The translations under genes and the position numbers were made by a program. Below, one piece after another: positions 1 to 8,896 of a DNA stretch of 64,000 nucleotides. The DNA lies in NCBI RefSeq assembly GCF_030849025.1, contig NZ_CP118224.1, forward strand, positions 2,849,001 through 2,913,000, read 5' to 3'. The stretch is from Oceanimonas pelagia. Lineage in GTDB: Bacteria > Pseudomonadota > Gammaproteobacteria > Enterobacterales > Aeromonadaceae. The notes under the pieces are model-generated. The model searched no databases. It saw only the letters and a list, made by a program, of their open reading frames with translations, and was not told the origin of the DNA. The stretch's first letter is position 1; every line of letters starts with the position of its first letter.

Positions 1-1065
1 GGCCAGACCGGTGAGCACCAGCATCAGGGTAATGATCCAGAAACGGACGATCACTCTGGGCTCGGGCCAGCCTTTCAGCTCGTAATGGTGATGAATGGGC
101 GCCATGCGGAAAATACGCTGGCCCCGCAGCTTGTAGGATCCCACCTGCAGGATCACCGACAGGGTCTCGATCACGAAAATGCCGCCCATGATCACCAGCA
201 GGAATTCCTGACGTACCAGCACGGCAATGACGCCCAGGGTCGCGCCCAGCGCCAGGGAGCCTACATCGCCCATAAACACCTGGGCCGGAAAGGTGTTGAA
301 CCACAAAAAGCCCAGACCGGCGCCGACGATGGCGGTACACACCACGGTCAGCTCTCCGGCATTGGCCACGTAGGGAATGTGCAGATACTCGGCGAAATTG
401 ACGTTGCCGGTGGCCCAGGCCACCAGGGCAAAGCCCGCCGCCACCATCACGGTGGGCATGATGGCCAGGCCATCGAGGCCGTCGGTGAGGTTGACCGCAT
501 TGCTGGAGCCCACGATCACGAAATAGCTGAGCACGATAAAGAACAGGCCGAGCTGGGGCATGACGTCCTTGAAGAAGGGCACCACCAGCTGGGTCTGGGC
601 AGGATCCTTCGCGATGGCATAAACAAAGATCGCCGCCGCCAGCGCCGCCGCCGACTGCCAGAAGTACTTCCAGCGGGCGATCAGGCCGTCGGTGTTCTTG
701 CGCACCACCTTGCGGTAGTCATCGACAAAGCCGATGGCACCGAAGGCGCCCAGCACGAACAACACCACCCACACATAGGGGTTGGACAGCCGGGCCCACA
801 GCAGCACCGACACGAAGATGGCAATCAGGATCATCAGGCCGCCCATGGTGGGCGTGCCCGCCTTGCTGAAGTGGGACTCGGGGCCGTCGTTGCGCACCAC
901 CTGGCCAATCTGCAGCTTCTGCAGCCGGCGAATAAGGCGGGGGCCGATCCACAGCGACACCAGCAGACCGGTCAGAATGGAGACGATGGCCCGAAAGGTC
1001 AGATAGGAAAAGACGTTGAAAAATCCGAAATGGGGAGTCAGCCATTCCGCCAGCCAGACTAGCAT
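1..1065 (-). CDS. mraY: phospho-N-acetylmuramoyl-pentapeptide-transferase (3' end outside window)
   Basis: Makes lipid I at the inner membrane by moving phospho-MurNAc-pentapeptide from UDP to undecaprenyl phosphate. The frame starts at ATG 1065 and runs open to the window edge for 355 codons. The family is about 360 residues, so only about the last five codons are missing. Visible are multiple hydrophobic segments, the early DDYRK aspartate pair, the NLTDGLDGL motif, and the HHHYELKGW histidine motif near the end. The start overlaps the murF stop by 7 nt, as in the standard division/cell-wall cluster order. Confidence 0.96.
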   Translation of the reverse strand, partial: MLVWLAEWLTPHFGFFNVFSYLTFRAIVSILTGLLVSLWIGPRLIRRLQKLQIGQVVRNDGPESHFSKAGTPTMGGLMILIAIFVSVLLWARLSNPYVWVVLFVLGAFGAIGFVDDYRKVVRKNTDGLIARWKYFWQSAAALAAAIFVYAIAKDPAQTQLVVPFFKDVMPQLGLFFIVLSYFVIVGSSNAVNLTDGLDGLAIMPTVMVAAGFALVAWATGNVNFAEYLHIPYVANAGELTVVCTAIVGAGLGFLWFNTFPAQVFMGDVGSLALGATLGVIAVLVRQEFLLVIMGGIFVIETLSVILQVGSYKLRGQRIFRMAPIHHHYELKGWPEPRVIVRFWIITLMLVLTGLA

Positions 1066-2399
1066 AGCTCTCCCTCCTGAATGGCCCGGACCAGTTGTTC
1101 CATCCGGGCACTGCGTGCACCCTTGACCAAAACCACCACCTTGTTGTGTGCCGCCAGCGCTTCCTTCAGCGCTGGCCACAATTGTTGCTTGTTGTCGAAA
1201 TGACGGCCCTGGGCCGCCGTGGCCGTGTGCCGGCTGTCTTCCCCCACGGTGAGCACGGCGTCAATGCCGAGCCGGCGGGCATGCTCGCCCACCTTGACGT
1301 GCATCTCGCGGCTGTAGTCACCGAGCTCGGCCATGTCGCCAAACACGAAAATGCGATACCCCGGCAGACTGGCCAGGGTATCGAGACCGGCCAGCACCGA
1401 GGCGACGCTGGCGTTATAGGTATCATCCAGCACCGTCAGACCGGGACGCGTCCACACCTGCAGGCGGCCCCTGGCCTGATTAAAGGCGGCCAGACCGGCC
1501 GCAATCTCTTCCAGGCTGGCGCCCAGCTGCTCGGTGCCGGCGGCGGCGGCCAGGGCGTTGGCCACATTGTGTTTGCCGGGCACCGGCAACCGAATATCGA
1601 TTTCCCCCTGGGGCGTCAGCAGCCGAAAACGGGCGCAGCCGGCGGCGTCCAGGGTCACCTGACGGGCCTGATAGTCGCGGCGGTCGCCGAAATAGGTAAG
1701 CTCATGGGATTGTTTCCACAGGCTGCAGAAAGGGCTGTCGCCATTGGCGATGGCCACCCCACCGGGCTCCAGGCCACCGTAGATTTCGCCCTTGGCCTGG
1801 GCAATGCCCTCCAGCGAGCCAAAGCCTTCCAGGTGCGAGGCCTCCACGTTGTTGATCAAGGCCACGTGAGGCCTGGTCAGCGAGCTGGTCCAGGCGATTT
1901 CACCGATGTGGTTGGCACCGAGCTCGATCACCGCGTAGTCGGTGTGCTCGGTCAGCTCGCACAGGGTCAGGGGCACGCCAATCTCGTTGTTGAGGTTGCC
2001 CCGGGTGGCCAGCACCTCGCCCTTCTGGCGCAGTATGCTGGCGGCCATTTCCTTCACCGTGGTCTTGCCGCAACTGCCGGTAATAGCCAGCACCCGGGCC
2101 TGACTGGCCGCACGCACCAGGCCACCGAGCACGCCCAGGGCCAGCCGGGTGTCGGCCACACGGATCTGCGGCAAATCCAGCTCCAGCCAGCGCTCCACCA
2201 GCAGCGCCGCGGCGCCCTGCTCCACCGCCTGGGCGGCAAAGTCGTGGGCGTCAAAGCGCTCACCCGACAGCGCCACAAACAGGCAGCCGTCATGCATGGG
2301 CTGGCGGCTGTCGGTGGACACCGCCAGAATGTCGCGATCCGCGCCGCGCAACTCGCCGCCGGAGGCCTCGGCCAGCCGGCTCAGGGATACGGCGATCAC
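1059..2399 (-). CDS. murF: UDP-N-acetylmuramoyl-tripeptide--D-alanyl-D-alanine ligase
   Basis: Cytoplasmic ATP-dependent ligase adding D-Ala-D-Ala to UDP-MurNAc-tripeptide, the last soluble step before MraY. It has 446 residues, normal for MurF. The Mur ligase N-terminal domain is followed by the ATP loop TGSCGKT at about residues 107-113, then the central and C-terminal ligase domains with LDDTYNAS. The start codon is GTG, and its last bases form the TGA stop of murE (GTGA overlap), which suggests translational coupling. It overlaps mraY downstream. Confidence 0.97.
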   Translation of the reverse strand: MIAVSLSRLAEASGGELRGADRDILAVSTDSRQPMHDGCLFVALSGERFDAHDFAAQAVEQGAAALLVERWLELDLPQIRVADTRLALGVLGGLVRAASQARVLAITGSCGKTTVKEMAASILRQKGEVLATRGNLNNEIGVPLTLCELTEHTDYAVIELGANHIGEIAWTSSLTRPHVALINNVEASHLEGFGSLEGIAQAKGEIYGGLEPGGVAIANGDSPFCSLWKQSHELTYFGDRRDYQARQVTLDAAGCARFRLLTPQGEIDIRLPVPGKHNVANALAAAAGTEQLGASLEEIAAGLAAFNQARGRLQVWTRPGLTVLDDTYNASVASVLAGLDTLASLPGYRIFVFGDMAELGDYSREMHVKVGEHARRLGIDAVLTVGEDSRHTATAAQGRHFDNKQQLWPALKEALAAHNKVVVLVKGARSARMEQLVRAIQEGELC

Positions 2400-3868
2400 C
2401 GGCCTGCCCCCAAGGCGGCGGCCACGGTTTCCCGATCGCTGTAATGTGATGTTTGCGTGCCCACTATCTGATAATCCTCGTGGCCCTTGCCAGCCACCAA
2501 AATAATGTCCTGTTCATTTGCCGCGCCAATGGCGCAGGCAATGGCCTCGGCCCGGGAATGAATCACCCTGGCAGCATTCGGCGCACTCAGGCCGGCCTGC
2601 ATGTCGGCGATAATGGCCGCGGGCGACTCGGTGCGCGGATTGTCGTCGGTGAGGATCACCTCGTCGGCGCCGTTTTCCGCCGCCGCCGCCATCAGCGGCC
2701 GTTTGCCCCGGTCCCGATCGCCGCCACAGCCCACCAGGCACCAGAGCCGGCCCCGGCAGTGCTGGCGCAAGGCCTGCAGCACCTGTTCCAGCGCATCCGG
2801 GGTGTGGGCGTAGTCCACCACCACCAGAGGCTTGCCCGGGGCGGTAAAGGGCTCCATGCGCCCGGCCACGCCCACCAGTTTGGGGGCCGTGGCCAGCAGC
2901 CGCTCAAAGGACTCACCCAAAACCAATAGCGCTCCCATGGCCGCCAGCAGATTGGCCACGTTGAAGCGGCCGATCAGGGGGGCGGATAATACACCATTCC
3001 CCCAGTCGGAGTTAATGGTCACTTTCACCCCGTCGCCATAAAAATGCACCGTTTCCGCCACCAGCTGACGACCGGGAAAATCCGCCAGCCGGCCGTGCAG
3101 GCTGTAGGCCACGGCGTCGGCATAATGGCCCAGCCAGCGCCGGCCGTACACGTCGTCGGCATTGATCACCCGGCCCTTGCGGCACTGCTCAAAAAGGCTC
3201 CGTTTGACTTCACCGTATGCGGCCATGGTGCCGTGATAGTCCAGGTGATCCCGGCTCAGGTTGGTGAACACCGCCACGTCAAAATCGAGCGCGGCCACAC
3301 GGTGCTGGTGCAGGCCGTGGGACGATACCTCCATCGCCACGCGGGCGGCACCAGCGTCGAGCATGGTCGACAGCTGCTGCTGCACTTCCAGCGCCGAGCC
3401 GGTGGTGTTGGCCGCCGGGGTCAGCTGGCCGCACAGGCCGTTGCCCAGCGTGCCCATGACCCCGCTGCGCACTCCCAGCAGCAGGCTCCAGTGAGCGATC
3501 AGCTGGGAAACCGTGCTCTTGCCGTTGGTGCCGGTCACCCCCACCAATTGCAGCCGGCGCGAGGGCTCGCCGTAAAAGGCGCCGGCCAGCCGTGACAACT
3601 GCTCCGGCAGCCGGTGCACCCCCAGCAGACGATGATCCTGCGGATCCAGTCCGGCCTGCTCGGGGGTGTCGGCCTGATAAAGCACCGCCGCCGCCCCCTG
3701 CGCCAGGGCACTGCCGATATACTGACGACCGTCGGTCTGATGGCCTTTAACGGCCACAAACAGGCAACCGGGAGTCACGCTCCGGCTGTCGAGGGTGATG
3801 CGCTCAATGGCGATGGCCGGGGCCGAGTGCCCCAGGGGAATCGCCAGCTCTCTAAGTGTGAGGGACAA
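2396..3868 (-). CDS. murE: UDP-MurNAc-L-Ala-D-Glu:meso-diaminopimelate ligase, TTG start
   Basis: Adds the third stem-peptide residue in the cytoplasm. The ATP loop TGTNGKST lies at about residues 112-119 and the DNPR motif, which recognises meso-diaminopimelate, is intact, so the cell wall should be DAP type. I place the start at TTG 3868. An AGGAGG ribosome site sits 7 nt upstream, the product is 490 residues (E. coli MurE 495), and the overlap with ftsI is only 17 nt. The frame stays open to an ATG at 3916, but that start has no ribosome site and adds 16 unconserved-looking residues. Confidence 0.93.
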   Translation of the reverse strand: MSLTLRELAIPLGHSAPAIAIERITLDSRSVTPGCLFVAVKGHQTDGRQYIGSALAQGAAAVLYQADTPEQAGLDPQDHRLLGVHRLPEQLSRLAGAFYGEPSRRLQLVGVTGTNGKSTVSQLIAHWSLLLGVRSGVMGTLGNGLCGQLTPAANTTGSALEVQQQLSTMLDAGAARVAMEVSSHGLHQHRVAALDFDVAVFTNLSRDHLDYHGTMAAYGEVKRSLFEQCRKGRVINADDVYGRRWLGHYADAVAYSLHGRLADFPGRQLVAETVHFYGDGVKVTINSDWGNGVLSAPLIGRFNVANLLAAMGALLVLGESFERLLATAPKLVGVAGRMEPFTAPGKPLVVVDYAHTPDALEQVLQALRQHCRGRLWCLVGCGGDRDRGKRPLMAAAAENGADEVILTDDNPRTESPAAIIADMQAGLSAPNAARVIHSRAEAIACAIGAANEQDIILVAGKGHEDYQIVGTQTSHYSDRETVAAALGAGR

Positions 3869-5600
3869 CGGCTGCCTCCTGTCCTGCCAGCTGGAATTGT
3901 TCTTCGGTGGCCGCATCGGGGCGAATGTTGAGCAACTGCAGGGCGCCGCTCATCACCTCGGCAAACACCGGGGCCGCCACCTGGCCACCGTAATACTGAT
4001 CGCCCTGAGGCTCGTTGATCACCACCACCATGGCCAGGCGCGGATCGCTCAAGGGCGCCACCCCGGCAAACAGTCCCACATAATCACTGCCGTAGCCGCC
4101 GGCGATGGCCTTGCGCGAGGTGCCGGTCTTGCCTCCCACGCGGTAGCCGGCAATGGCGGCATTGGTGGCGGTGCCACCCGGCCGCACCACGCTTTCCAGC
4201 ATGTGCAGCACCGCCTCGGCATGACGGCGGGGGATCACCTGCTCACCCGCGGGCGGCTGACTGCGCTTGATAATGGTCAGCGGATGGCGCACGCCGCCGT
4301 TGGCCAGAATGGCGTAGGCCTGGGCCAGTTGCAGCGGGGTCACGGTCACGCCGTAGCCAAAGGACAGGGTCGCCTGTTCGATATCGGACCAGCGCCGGCG
4401 CTGGGGCACCATGCCGGTGCTTTCGCCCACCAGCCCCATGCCGGAGTCGATGCCGAGCCCGAAACGGTACAGGGTGTCCAGCATCTGCTCCGGGGTTTCT
4501 TCCATGGCCATCAGCACCATGCCCATGTTGGACGAGCGCTGCAGCACGGTTTCCACGCTGATCTTGCCCAGGTTGCGGTGATCCGATACGCGCTTGCCAC
4601 CCAGACGCATCCAGCCCGGATTGGTGTCGATCATGCTGTCGGCATTGACCACGCCGTTTTCCAGGGCACTCACGACGATCATCGGCTTGAGGGTGGAGCC
4701 CGGCTCGTAGGCATCGGTCACCGCCCGGTTACGGGCACGAAAGCCCTGATACTGGCTGCGGTTGTTGGGATTGAACGAGGGCGCGTTGACCATGGCCAGC
4801 ACCTCGCCGGTTTTCACGTCCAGCATCACCAGCGAGGCCGAGGTGGCTCTGTGATATTCAAACGCGCGCTTGAGCGAGCGGTAGGCCAGGGCCTGTATGC
4901 GCTGGTCGATGGTCAGCTCGATATTGTTGGCCTGACGGGCTTCCGACACCACCCCCAGGTCCTCGATCACCCGGCCCATGCGGTCCTTGCGCACCTTGCG
5001 CTCGCCGGGCTGGGCGGTAAGCCAGTCGTTAAAGGCCCGCTCTATGCCCTCGATGCCGGCACCGTCGATATTGGTCATGCCCACCAGGTGAGCATTGATC
5101 TCACCGGTGGGATAAAAGCGCCGCTCTTCCGGCCGCAGGTGCACTCCGGGCAGGCGCAGCTTGCGAATGTATTCGGCCACCGCCGGGGTCACCTGGCGTT
5201 GCAGGTAAACGAAGCGACGTTTGGGATCCTGCACTCGGGCCAGCAGCTTGTCGTGGGGCACCCCCAGTACCTCGGCCAGGGCCTGCCAGGCCTGTTGCTT
5301 GTCGAGGCTGTGCTCGGCGTGGATCTGCTTGGGATCCGCCCATACCGCCTGCACCGGCACCGACACCGCCAGCTCCTCGCCGTTGCGATCCATGATCATG
5401 CCCCGGGCGGTGTTGCTGACCGCGGTGGAACGCAGGGAGCGCAGATCCCCCTCCAGCCGCAACCGATCCGGCGAGATCACCTGGATCCAGGCAGCCCGGG
5501 CAAAGAGCGCGAAAAAGGCCAGCAGGATCACGCCGCAGGTGAAGTAAAACCGACCGCGGGCCAGCATGGGTTCCTTTTTCAGTTTTTTGCGCCAGCTCAT
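3852..5600 (-). CDS. ftsI: septal peptidoglycan transpeptidase, penicillin-binding protein 3
   Basis: Class B penicillin-binding protein that cross-links septal peptidoglycan with FtsW and FtsQLB. It has 582 residues: a cytoplasmic tail, one membrane anchor at about 20-40, a pedestal domain, then the transpeptidase. Active-site motifs are STLK (Ser at about 302), SSN (356-358) and KTGT (491-494). Its ATG overlaps the ftsL stop (ATGA). The extreme C-terminal codons overlap the Shine-Dalgarno and TTG start of murE, which may couple the two. Confidence 0.97.
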   Translation of the reverse strand: MSWRKKLKKEPMLARGRFYFTCGVILLAFFALFARAAWIQVISPDRLRLEGDLRSLRSTAVSNTARGMIMDRNGEELAVSVPVQAVWADPKQIHAEHSLDKQQAWQALAEVLGVPHDKLLARVQDPKRRFVYLQRQVTPAVAEYIRKLRLPGVHLRPEERRFYPTGEINAHLVGMTNIDGAGIEGIERAFNDWLTAQPGERKVRKDRMGRVIEDLGVVSEARQANNIELTIDQRIQALAYRSLKRAFEYHRATSASLVMLDVKTGEVLAMVNAPSFNPNNRSQYQGFRARNRAVTDAYEPGSTLKPMIVVSALENGVVNADSMIDTNPGWMRLGGKRVSDHRNLGKISVETVLQRSSNMGMVLMAMEETPEQMLDTLYRFGLGIDSGMGLVGESTGMVPQRRRWSDIEQATLSFGYGVTVTPLQLAQAYAILANGGVRHPLTIIKRSQPPAGEQVIPRRHAEAVLHMLESVVRPGGTATNAAIAGYRVGGKTGTSRKAIAGGYGSDYVGLFAGVAPLSDPRLAMVVVINEPQGDQYYGGQVAAPVFAEVMSGALQLLNIRPDAATEEQFQLAGQEAAVVPHT

Positions 5601-5908
5601 GGTTGCATCACCAGTTTTTCCTTACCCGGTTCGGGCCGCTTCATACCCAGCTTTTCCCGGGCCAGGGCTTCGACACGGCTGTGCTCCATCAGGGTATTCT
5701 GCTCCAGCAGCAGGTTGCGCCATTCAATGTCGAGCCGGTCCTGCTCGGCCATCAGCTCGTTGTATTCACTGGTTTTTTGCCGGGTGCTGTGGGTCACCAC
5801 GATCACCGTCATGGCCGACACCACAGTCAGGATGGCCAGCAGCAACAGCCATTTGTAACGCCACAGATCCCGCCCGATTTCCCGGGCCAGGTTGATGCGG
5901 CTTTCCAT
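5597..5908 (-). CDS. ftsL: cell division protein FtsL
   Basis: Small bitopic division protein of the FtsQLB complex. It has 103 residues: a short basic cytoplasmic N-terminus, a membrane segment at about residues 20-38, then a heptad-like coiled coil rich in Leu and Glu. Sequence conservation in this family is low. The call rests on size, topology and position between rsmH and ftsI. It starts one base inside the rsmH stop (TAATG) and ends in an ATGA overlap with ftsI. Confidence 0.93.
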   Translation of the reverse strand: MESRINLAREIGRDLWRYKWLLLLAILTVVSAMTVIVVTHSTRQKTSEYNELMAEQDRLDIEWRNLLLEQNTLMEHSRVEALAREKLGMKRPEPGKEKLVMQP

Positions 5909-6852
5909 TACTCGCTGCGCTCCAGTCGCTCGGCCACCCGCAGCACCGAGCTGCGGGCCCGGGGGTTGGCGGCCACCTCCTGTGCGGAAGGCTTCTGCGC
6001 CTTGCCCACGCTTCTGAGCGAGCGGCCACCGGCCAGCTGGGCCTCGGTCAGGGGCAGGCCGGGCGGCACTTCGGGTCCCTTTTCATGCTTGCGAATAAAA
6101 TGTTTGACCAGCCTGTCTTCCAGGGAATGAAAACTGATCACCGACAGCCGGCCACCGGGTGCCAGTACCGTCAGGGCACCGTTCAGCGCCTGCTCGATTT
6201 CGTCCAGCTCACTGTTGATGTAGATGCGAATGGCCTGAAAACTGCGGGTGGCGGCGTGCTTGTTCTTTTCCTTGCTGGGGTTGACCCGGGCGATCATCTC
6301 CGCCAGCTGACGGGTGCGGGTCCAGGGCGTGATCTGGCGGTCGTGCACGATGGCGCGGGCAATTTTGCGGGCATGACGCTCCTCGCCAAAGGTCTTCAGC
6401 ACCCAGGCGATGTCGTCCATGTCGGCATGGTTGAGCCAGTCGGCGGCACTCTGGCCGCTGGTGGGATCCATGCGCATGTCGAGGGGGCCATCCTTCTGAA
6501 AACTGAAGCCGCGCTCGGCATCATCCAGCTGGGGCGATGACACCCCCAGATCGAGCAGCACGCCGTCCACCCGGCCGGTGAGGCCTTCGGCTTCCATCAT
6601 GTCGGCCAGCCGGGAAAAGGGGCCGTGCAAAATGGTAAAACGCGGGTCGGTGATGTTTTCGGCTTCGGCAATGGCCGCCGGATCCCGGTCAATGGCCAGC
6701 AGCCGGCCATTCGGCCCCAGTCTGGACAGAATATGGCGCGAGTGTCCGCCCCGGCCAAAGGTGCCGTCCACATAAATGCCGTCGGGGCGAATATTCAGAC
6801 CGGCCACTGCTTCTTCCAGCAGAACGGTAATGTGTGCCTGTTGTTCACTCAT
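5908..6852 (-). CDS. rsmH: 16S rRNA (cytosine(1402)-N(4))-methyltransferase
   Basis: SAM-dependent methylation of the base of C1402 in the 16S decoding centre. RsmI, which methylates the ribose of the same nucleotide, is encoded only 1.1 kb away (7988-8827). It has 314 residues (E. coli 313). The SAM site [11 protein letters not shown] lies at about residues 28-38, followed by [12 protein letters not shown] and the C-terminal block [10 protein letters not shown]. It begins 2 nt after the mraZ stop and overlaps ftsL by 1 nt. Confidence 0.97.
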   Translation of the reverse strand: MSEQQAHITVLLEEAVAGLNIRPDGIYVDGTFGRGGHSRHILSRLGPNGRLLAIDRDPAAIAEAENITDPRFTILHGPFSRLADMMEAEGLTGRVDGVLLDLGVSSPQLDDAERGFSFQKDGPLDMRMDPTSGQSAADWLNHADMDDIAWVLKTFGEERHARKIARAIVHDRQITPWTRTRQLAEMIARVNPSKEKNKHAATRSFQAIRIYINSELDEIEQALNGALTVLAPGGRLSVISFHSLEDRLVKHFIRKHEKGPEVPPGLPLTEAQLAGGRSLRSVGKAQKPSAQEVAANPRARSSVLRVAERLERSE

Positions 6853-6854
6853 TG

Positions 6855-7313
6855 TTATAGCGAAAAGTCCCGCAATCGTTCCGATGAATCCCAGCCTTCG
6901 TCGGGAAGGGCCTGCAAGTCATCGTTTATTTGTTGTTGCCAGCGGGGCTCGCTCCAGATTTCAAAGCGATTGAGCTGCCCTACCAGCATGATTTTTTTAT
7001 CCAGCCCCGCGTGTTGCCGCAGCGGCCCCGGCACCAGAAAACGGCCGTTGCCATCCAGCTCGCACTCGGCGGCATGGCCCAGCAACAGCCGCTGCAGGCG
7101 CCGCTCCTGGGGATGGGTACTCGACAGGCTGCGCAGGGTTTTCTCTACCAGCTCCCATTCGTTCAGGGGATACAGCAGCAGACAGGGATGACTGATATCG
7201 ATGGTGCATACCAACAGGCCGTCGCATTCATCACGCAACGGTTCACGATATCGGGTTGGTATGGCCAGCCGCCCCTTGCTGTCCAGGCTGATGGCATGGG
7301 CACCACGCAACAT
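6855..7313 (-). CDS. mraZ: transcriptional regulator MraZ
   Basis: First gene of the division/cell-wall cluster, encoding a double AbrB-fold DNA-binding protein that represses its own promoter. It has 152 residues, as in E. coli, with two repeats (about 8-52 and 80-125) each carrying the DGxGR/DSKGR-like beta signature ([28 protein letters not shown]). Its likely operators, three GTGG repeats 10 bp apart, lie at 7341-7364 upstream of its ATG. Confidence 0.96.
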   Translation of the reverse strand: MLRGAHAISLDSKGRLAIPTRYREPLRDECDGLLVCTIDISHPCLLLYPLNEWELVEKTLRSLSSTHPQERRLQRLLLGHAAECELDGNGRFLVPGPLRQHAGLDKKIMLVGQLNRFEIWSEPRWQQQINDDLQALPDEGWDSSERLRDFSL

Positions 7314-7340
7314 TCAGAGTCCCTGAAATTCTACTTTGTT

Positions 7341-7364
7341 CCACAAAGATCCACTTTTTCCCAC
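7341..7364 (-). promoter_or_regulatory. MraZ operator (three direct repeats)
   Basis: Read on the minus strand, GTGG tetramers begin at exact 10-bp intervals (7364, 7354, 7344), each followed by G or A and an A/T-rich 5-nt spacer. This is the known MraZ box form, GTGGG-like repeats with 5-nt spacers. The array lies just downstream of the predicted start point of the promoter at 7372-7400, which suits repression. What is seen is the repeat; binding is inferred from family knowledge. Confidence 0.8.
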
Positions 7365-7371
7365 CGCACCA

Positions 7372-7400
7372 AGTGTAAGGAGCGAATACAGGCATTTCAA
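7372..7400 (-). promoter_or_regulatory. sigma-70 promoter of the mraZ operon
   Basis: On the minus strand TTGAAA (7400-7395), a 17-nt spacer and TACACT (7377-7372) form a good housekeeping promoter. The predicted start near 7365 lies at the edge of the first MraZ box and gives a leader of about 50 nt before the mraZ ATG at 7313. Confidence 0.75.
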
Positions 7401-7520
7401 GCAAGGAAATAGTTGCTCACGACAAAGGGCGCTGTTGGCGGGAATATTTAAAAAGCGGCGACGGCCCCTAAAAGAACGGGCGAAAAGAAAAGTGCACAAA
7501 TGCCGGCGGCATAATGAAAC

Positions 7521-7542
7521 AACGCAGCCTTGTGGCTGCGTT
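7521..7542 (-). terminator. terminator of RNase P RNA
   Basis: A 9-bp perfect stem (7521-7529 with 7534-7542, loop TTGT on the plus strand) just beyond the mature 3' end of the RNase P RNA. On the minus strand it is followed by a modest T-rich tail. The stem has the same sequence as the core of the dolP/sspB terminator at 12274-12302. Confidence 0.75.
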
Positions 7543-7554
7543 GGGGGTAAATAC

Positions 7555-7935
<381 letters not shown>

Positions 7936-7941
7936 GCGCGC

Positions 7942-7947
7942 AGTGTA
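7942..7947 (-). promoter_or_regulatory. -10 element of rnpB
   Basis: TACACT on the minus strand, 6-7 nt before the expected mature 5' end of RNase P RNA. I see no good -35 hexamer 17 nt upstream; the region there is very GC-rich. Confidence 0.5.
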
Positions 7948-7987
7948 CCCCAGCCGGGCCACCGGCGCCAGCGCTATTCTTGCCGGC

Positions 7988-8827
7988 TCAGAGCCCCGCT
8001 TCCAGACCGTATTTGTACAGGGCGTTCTTTTTCAGGCCGTGGATTTCGGCAGTCAGGGCGGCCGCCTTTTTCAGCCCCAGGTCGGCGCTGAGCAGCGCCA
8101 GGGTCTTCAGCGCCGGCACCGGCAGGTCATCGGCCTCGGCCTTGTGCCCGGCCACCATCAGCACGATCTCGCCCCGACTACGGTTGGCGTCCTCCTTCAG
8201 CCAGCCGAGCATCTCGCCCGCCGGCAGGCTGTGAATGGTCTCAAAGGCCTTGGTCAGCTCCCGGGCCACTACCACGTGGCGTTCCGGGCCCATCACCGCC
8301 ACCAGCGCCGCCATGGTGTCGAGCAGACGGCGGGGGGATTCGTAAAACACCATGGTCCTGGGCTCGTCCTTCAGGCTTTCCAGCTTGTCGGTACGCGCCT
8401 TGTCTTTTGCCGGCAAAAAGCCTTCGAACACAAAACGATCCGTGGGCAACCCGGCCGCCGACAGGGCGGTGACCGCGGCACAGGGTCCCGGCAGGGCCAC
8501 CACCTGTACACCGGCCTCGCGACAGCGGTTGACCAGATGGTAACCGGGATCGCTGATCAGCGGCGTGCCCGCATCCGATACCAGGGCGATGCTCTTGCCT
8601 TCCAACAGGCGGCCAACCAGCTGCTCGGCCTTGTGCTGTTCGTTGTGGTCGTGCAGCGCCCAGGTGGGTGTGCCAATCTGGTAGTGAGACAGCAGCTTGC
8701 CGGTATGGCGGGTGTCCTCGCAGGCGATTACGTCCACCTGGCGCAGGGTATCCAGCGCGCGCTGGCTGATGTCGGCGAGGTTTCCGATGGGGGTGGGCAC
8801 GATATAAAGGGCGGCAGCCGGGCTCAT
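7988..8827 (-). CDS. rsmI: 16S rRNA (cytidine(1402)-2'-O)-methyltransferase
   Basis: Tetrapyrrole-methylase-fold enzyme that methylates the 2'-OH of C1402 in 16S rRNA, complementing RsmH. It has 279 residues, close to the E. coli length. The N-terminus [14 protein letters not shown], then [24 protein letters not shown] (SAM binding) and the GFLP block are all clear. It is divergent from lpoA, as in many gammaproteobacteria, and is followed on the same strand by rnpB with its own -10 element. Confidence 0.96.
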   Translation of the reverse strand: MSPAAALYIVPTPIGNLADISQRALDTLRQVDVIACEDTRHTGKLLSHYQIGTPTWALHDHNEQHKAEQLVGRLLEGKSIALVSDAGTPLISDPGYHLVNRCREAGVQVVALPGPCAAVTALSAAGLPTDRFVFEGFLPAKDKARTDKLESLKDEPRTMVFYESPRRLLDTMAALVAVMGPERHVVVARELTKAFETIHSLPAGEMLGWLKEDANRSRGEIVLMVAGHKAEADDLPVPALKTLALLSADLGLKKAAALTAEIHGLKKNALYKYGLEAGL

Positions 8828-8847
8828 GGCAACTCCTGTGCAAGCAA

Positions 8848-8876
8848 TTGTTTCACCGTCCCGGCCCGATTACACT
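8848..8876 (+). promoter_or_regulatory. sigma-70 promoter of lpoA
   Basis: TTGTTT (8848-8853), a 17-nt spacer and TACACT (8871-8876). The predicted start near 8883 leaves a leader of only about 14 nt before the lpoA ATG at 8897, which has no obvious Shine-Dalgarno sequence. Confidence 0.65.
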
Positions 8877-8896
8877 TAGGACCAGAATGACTCAGC

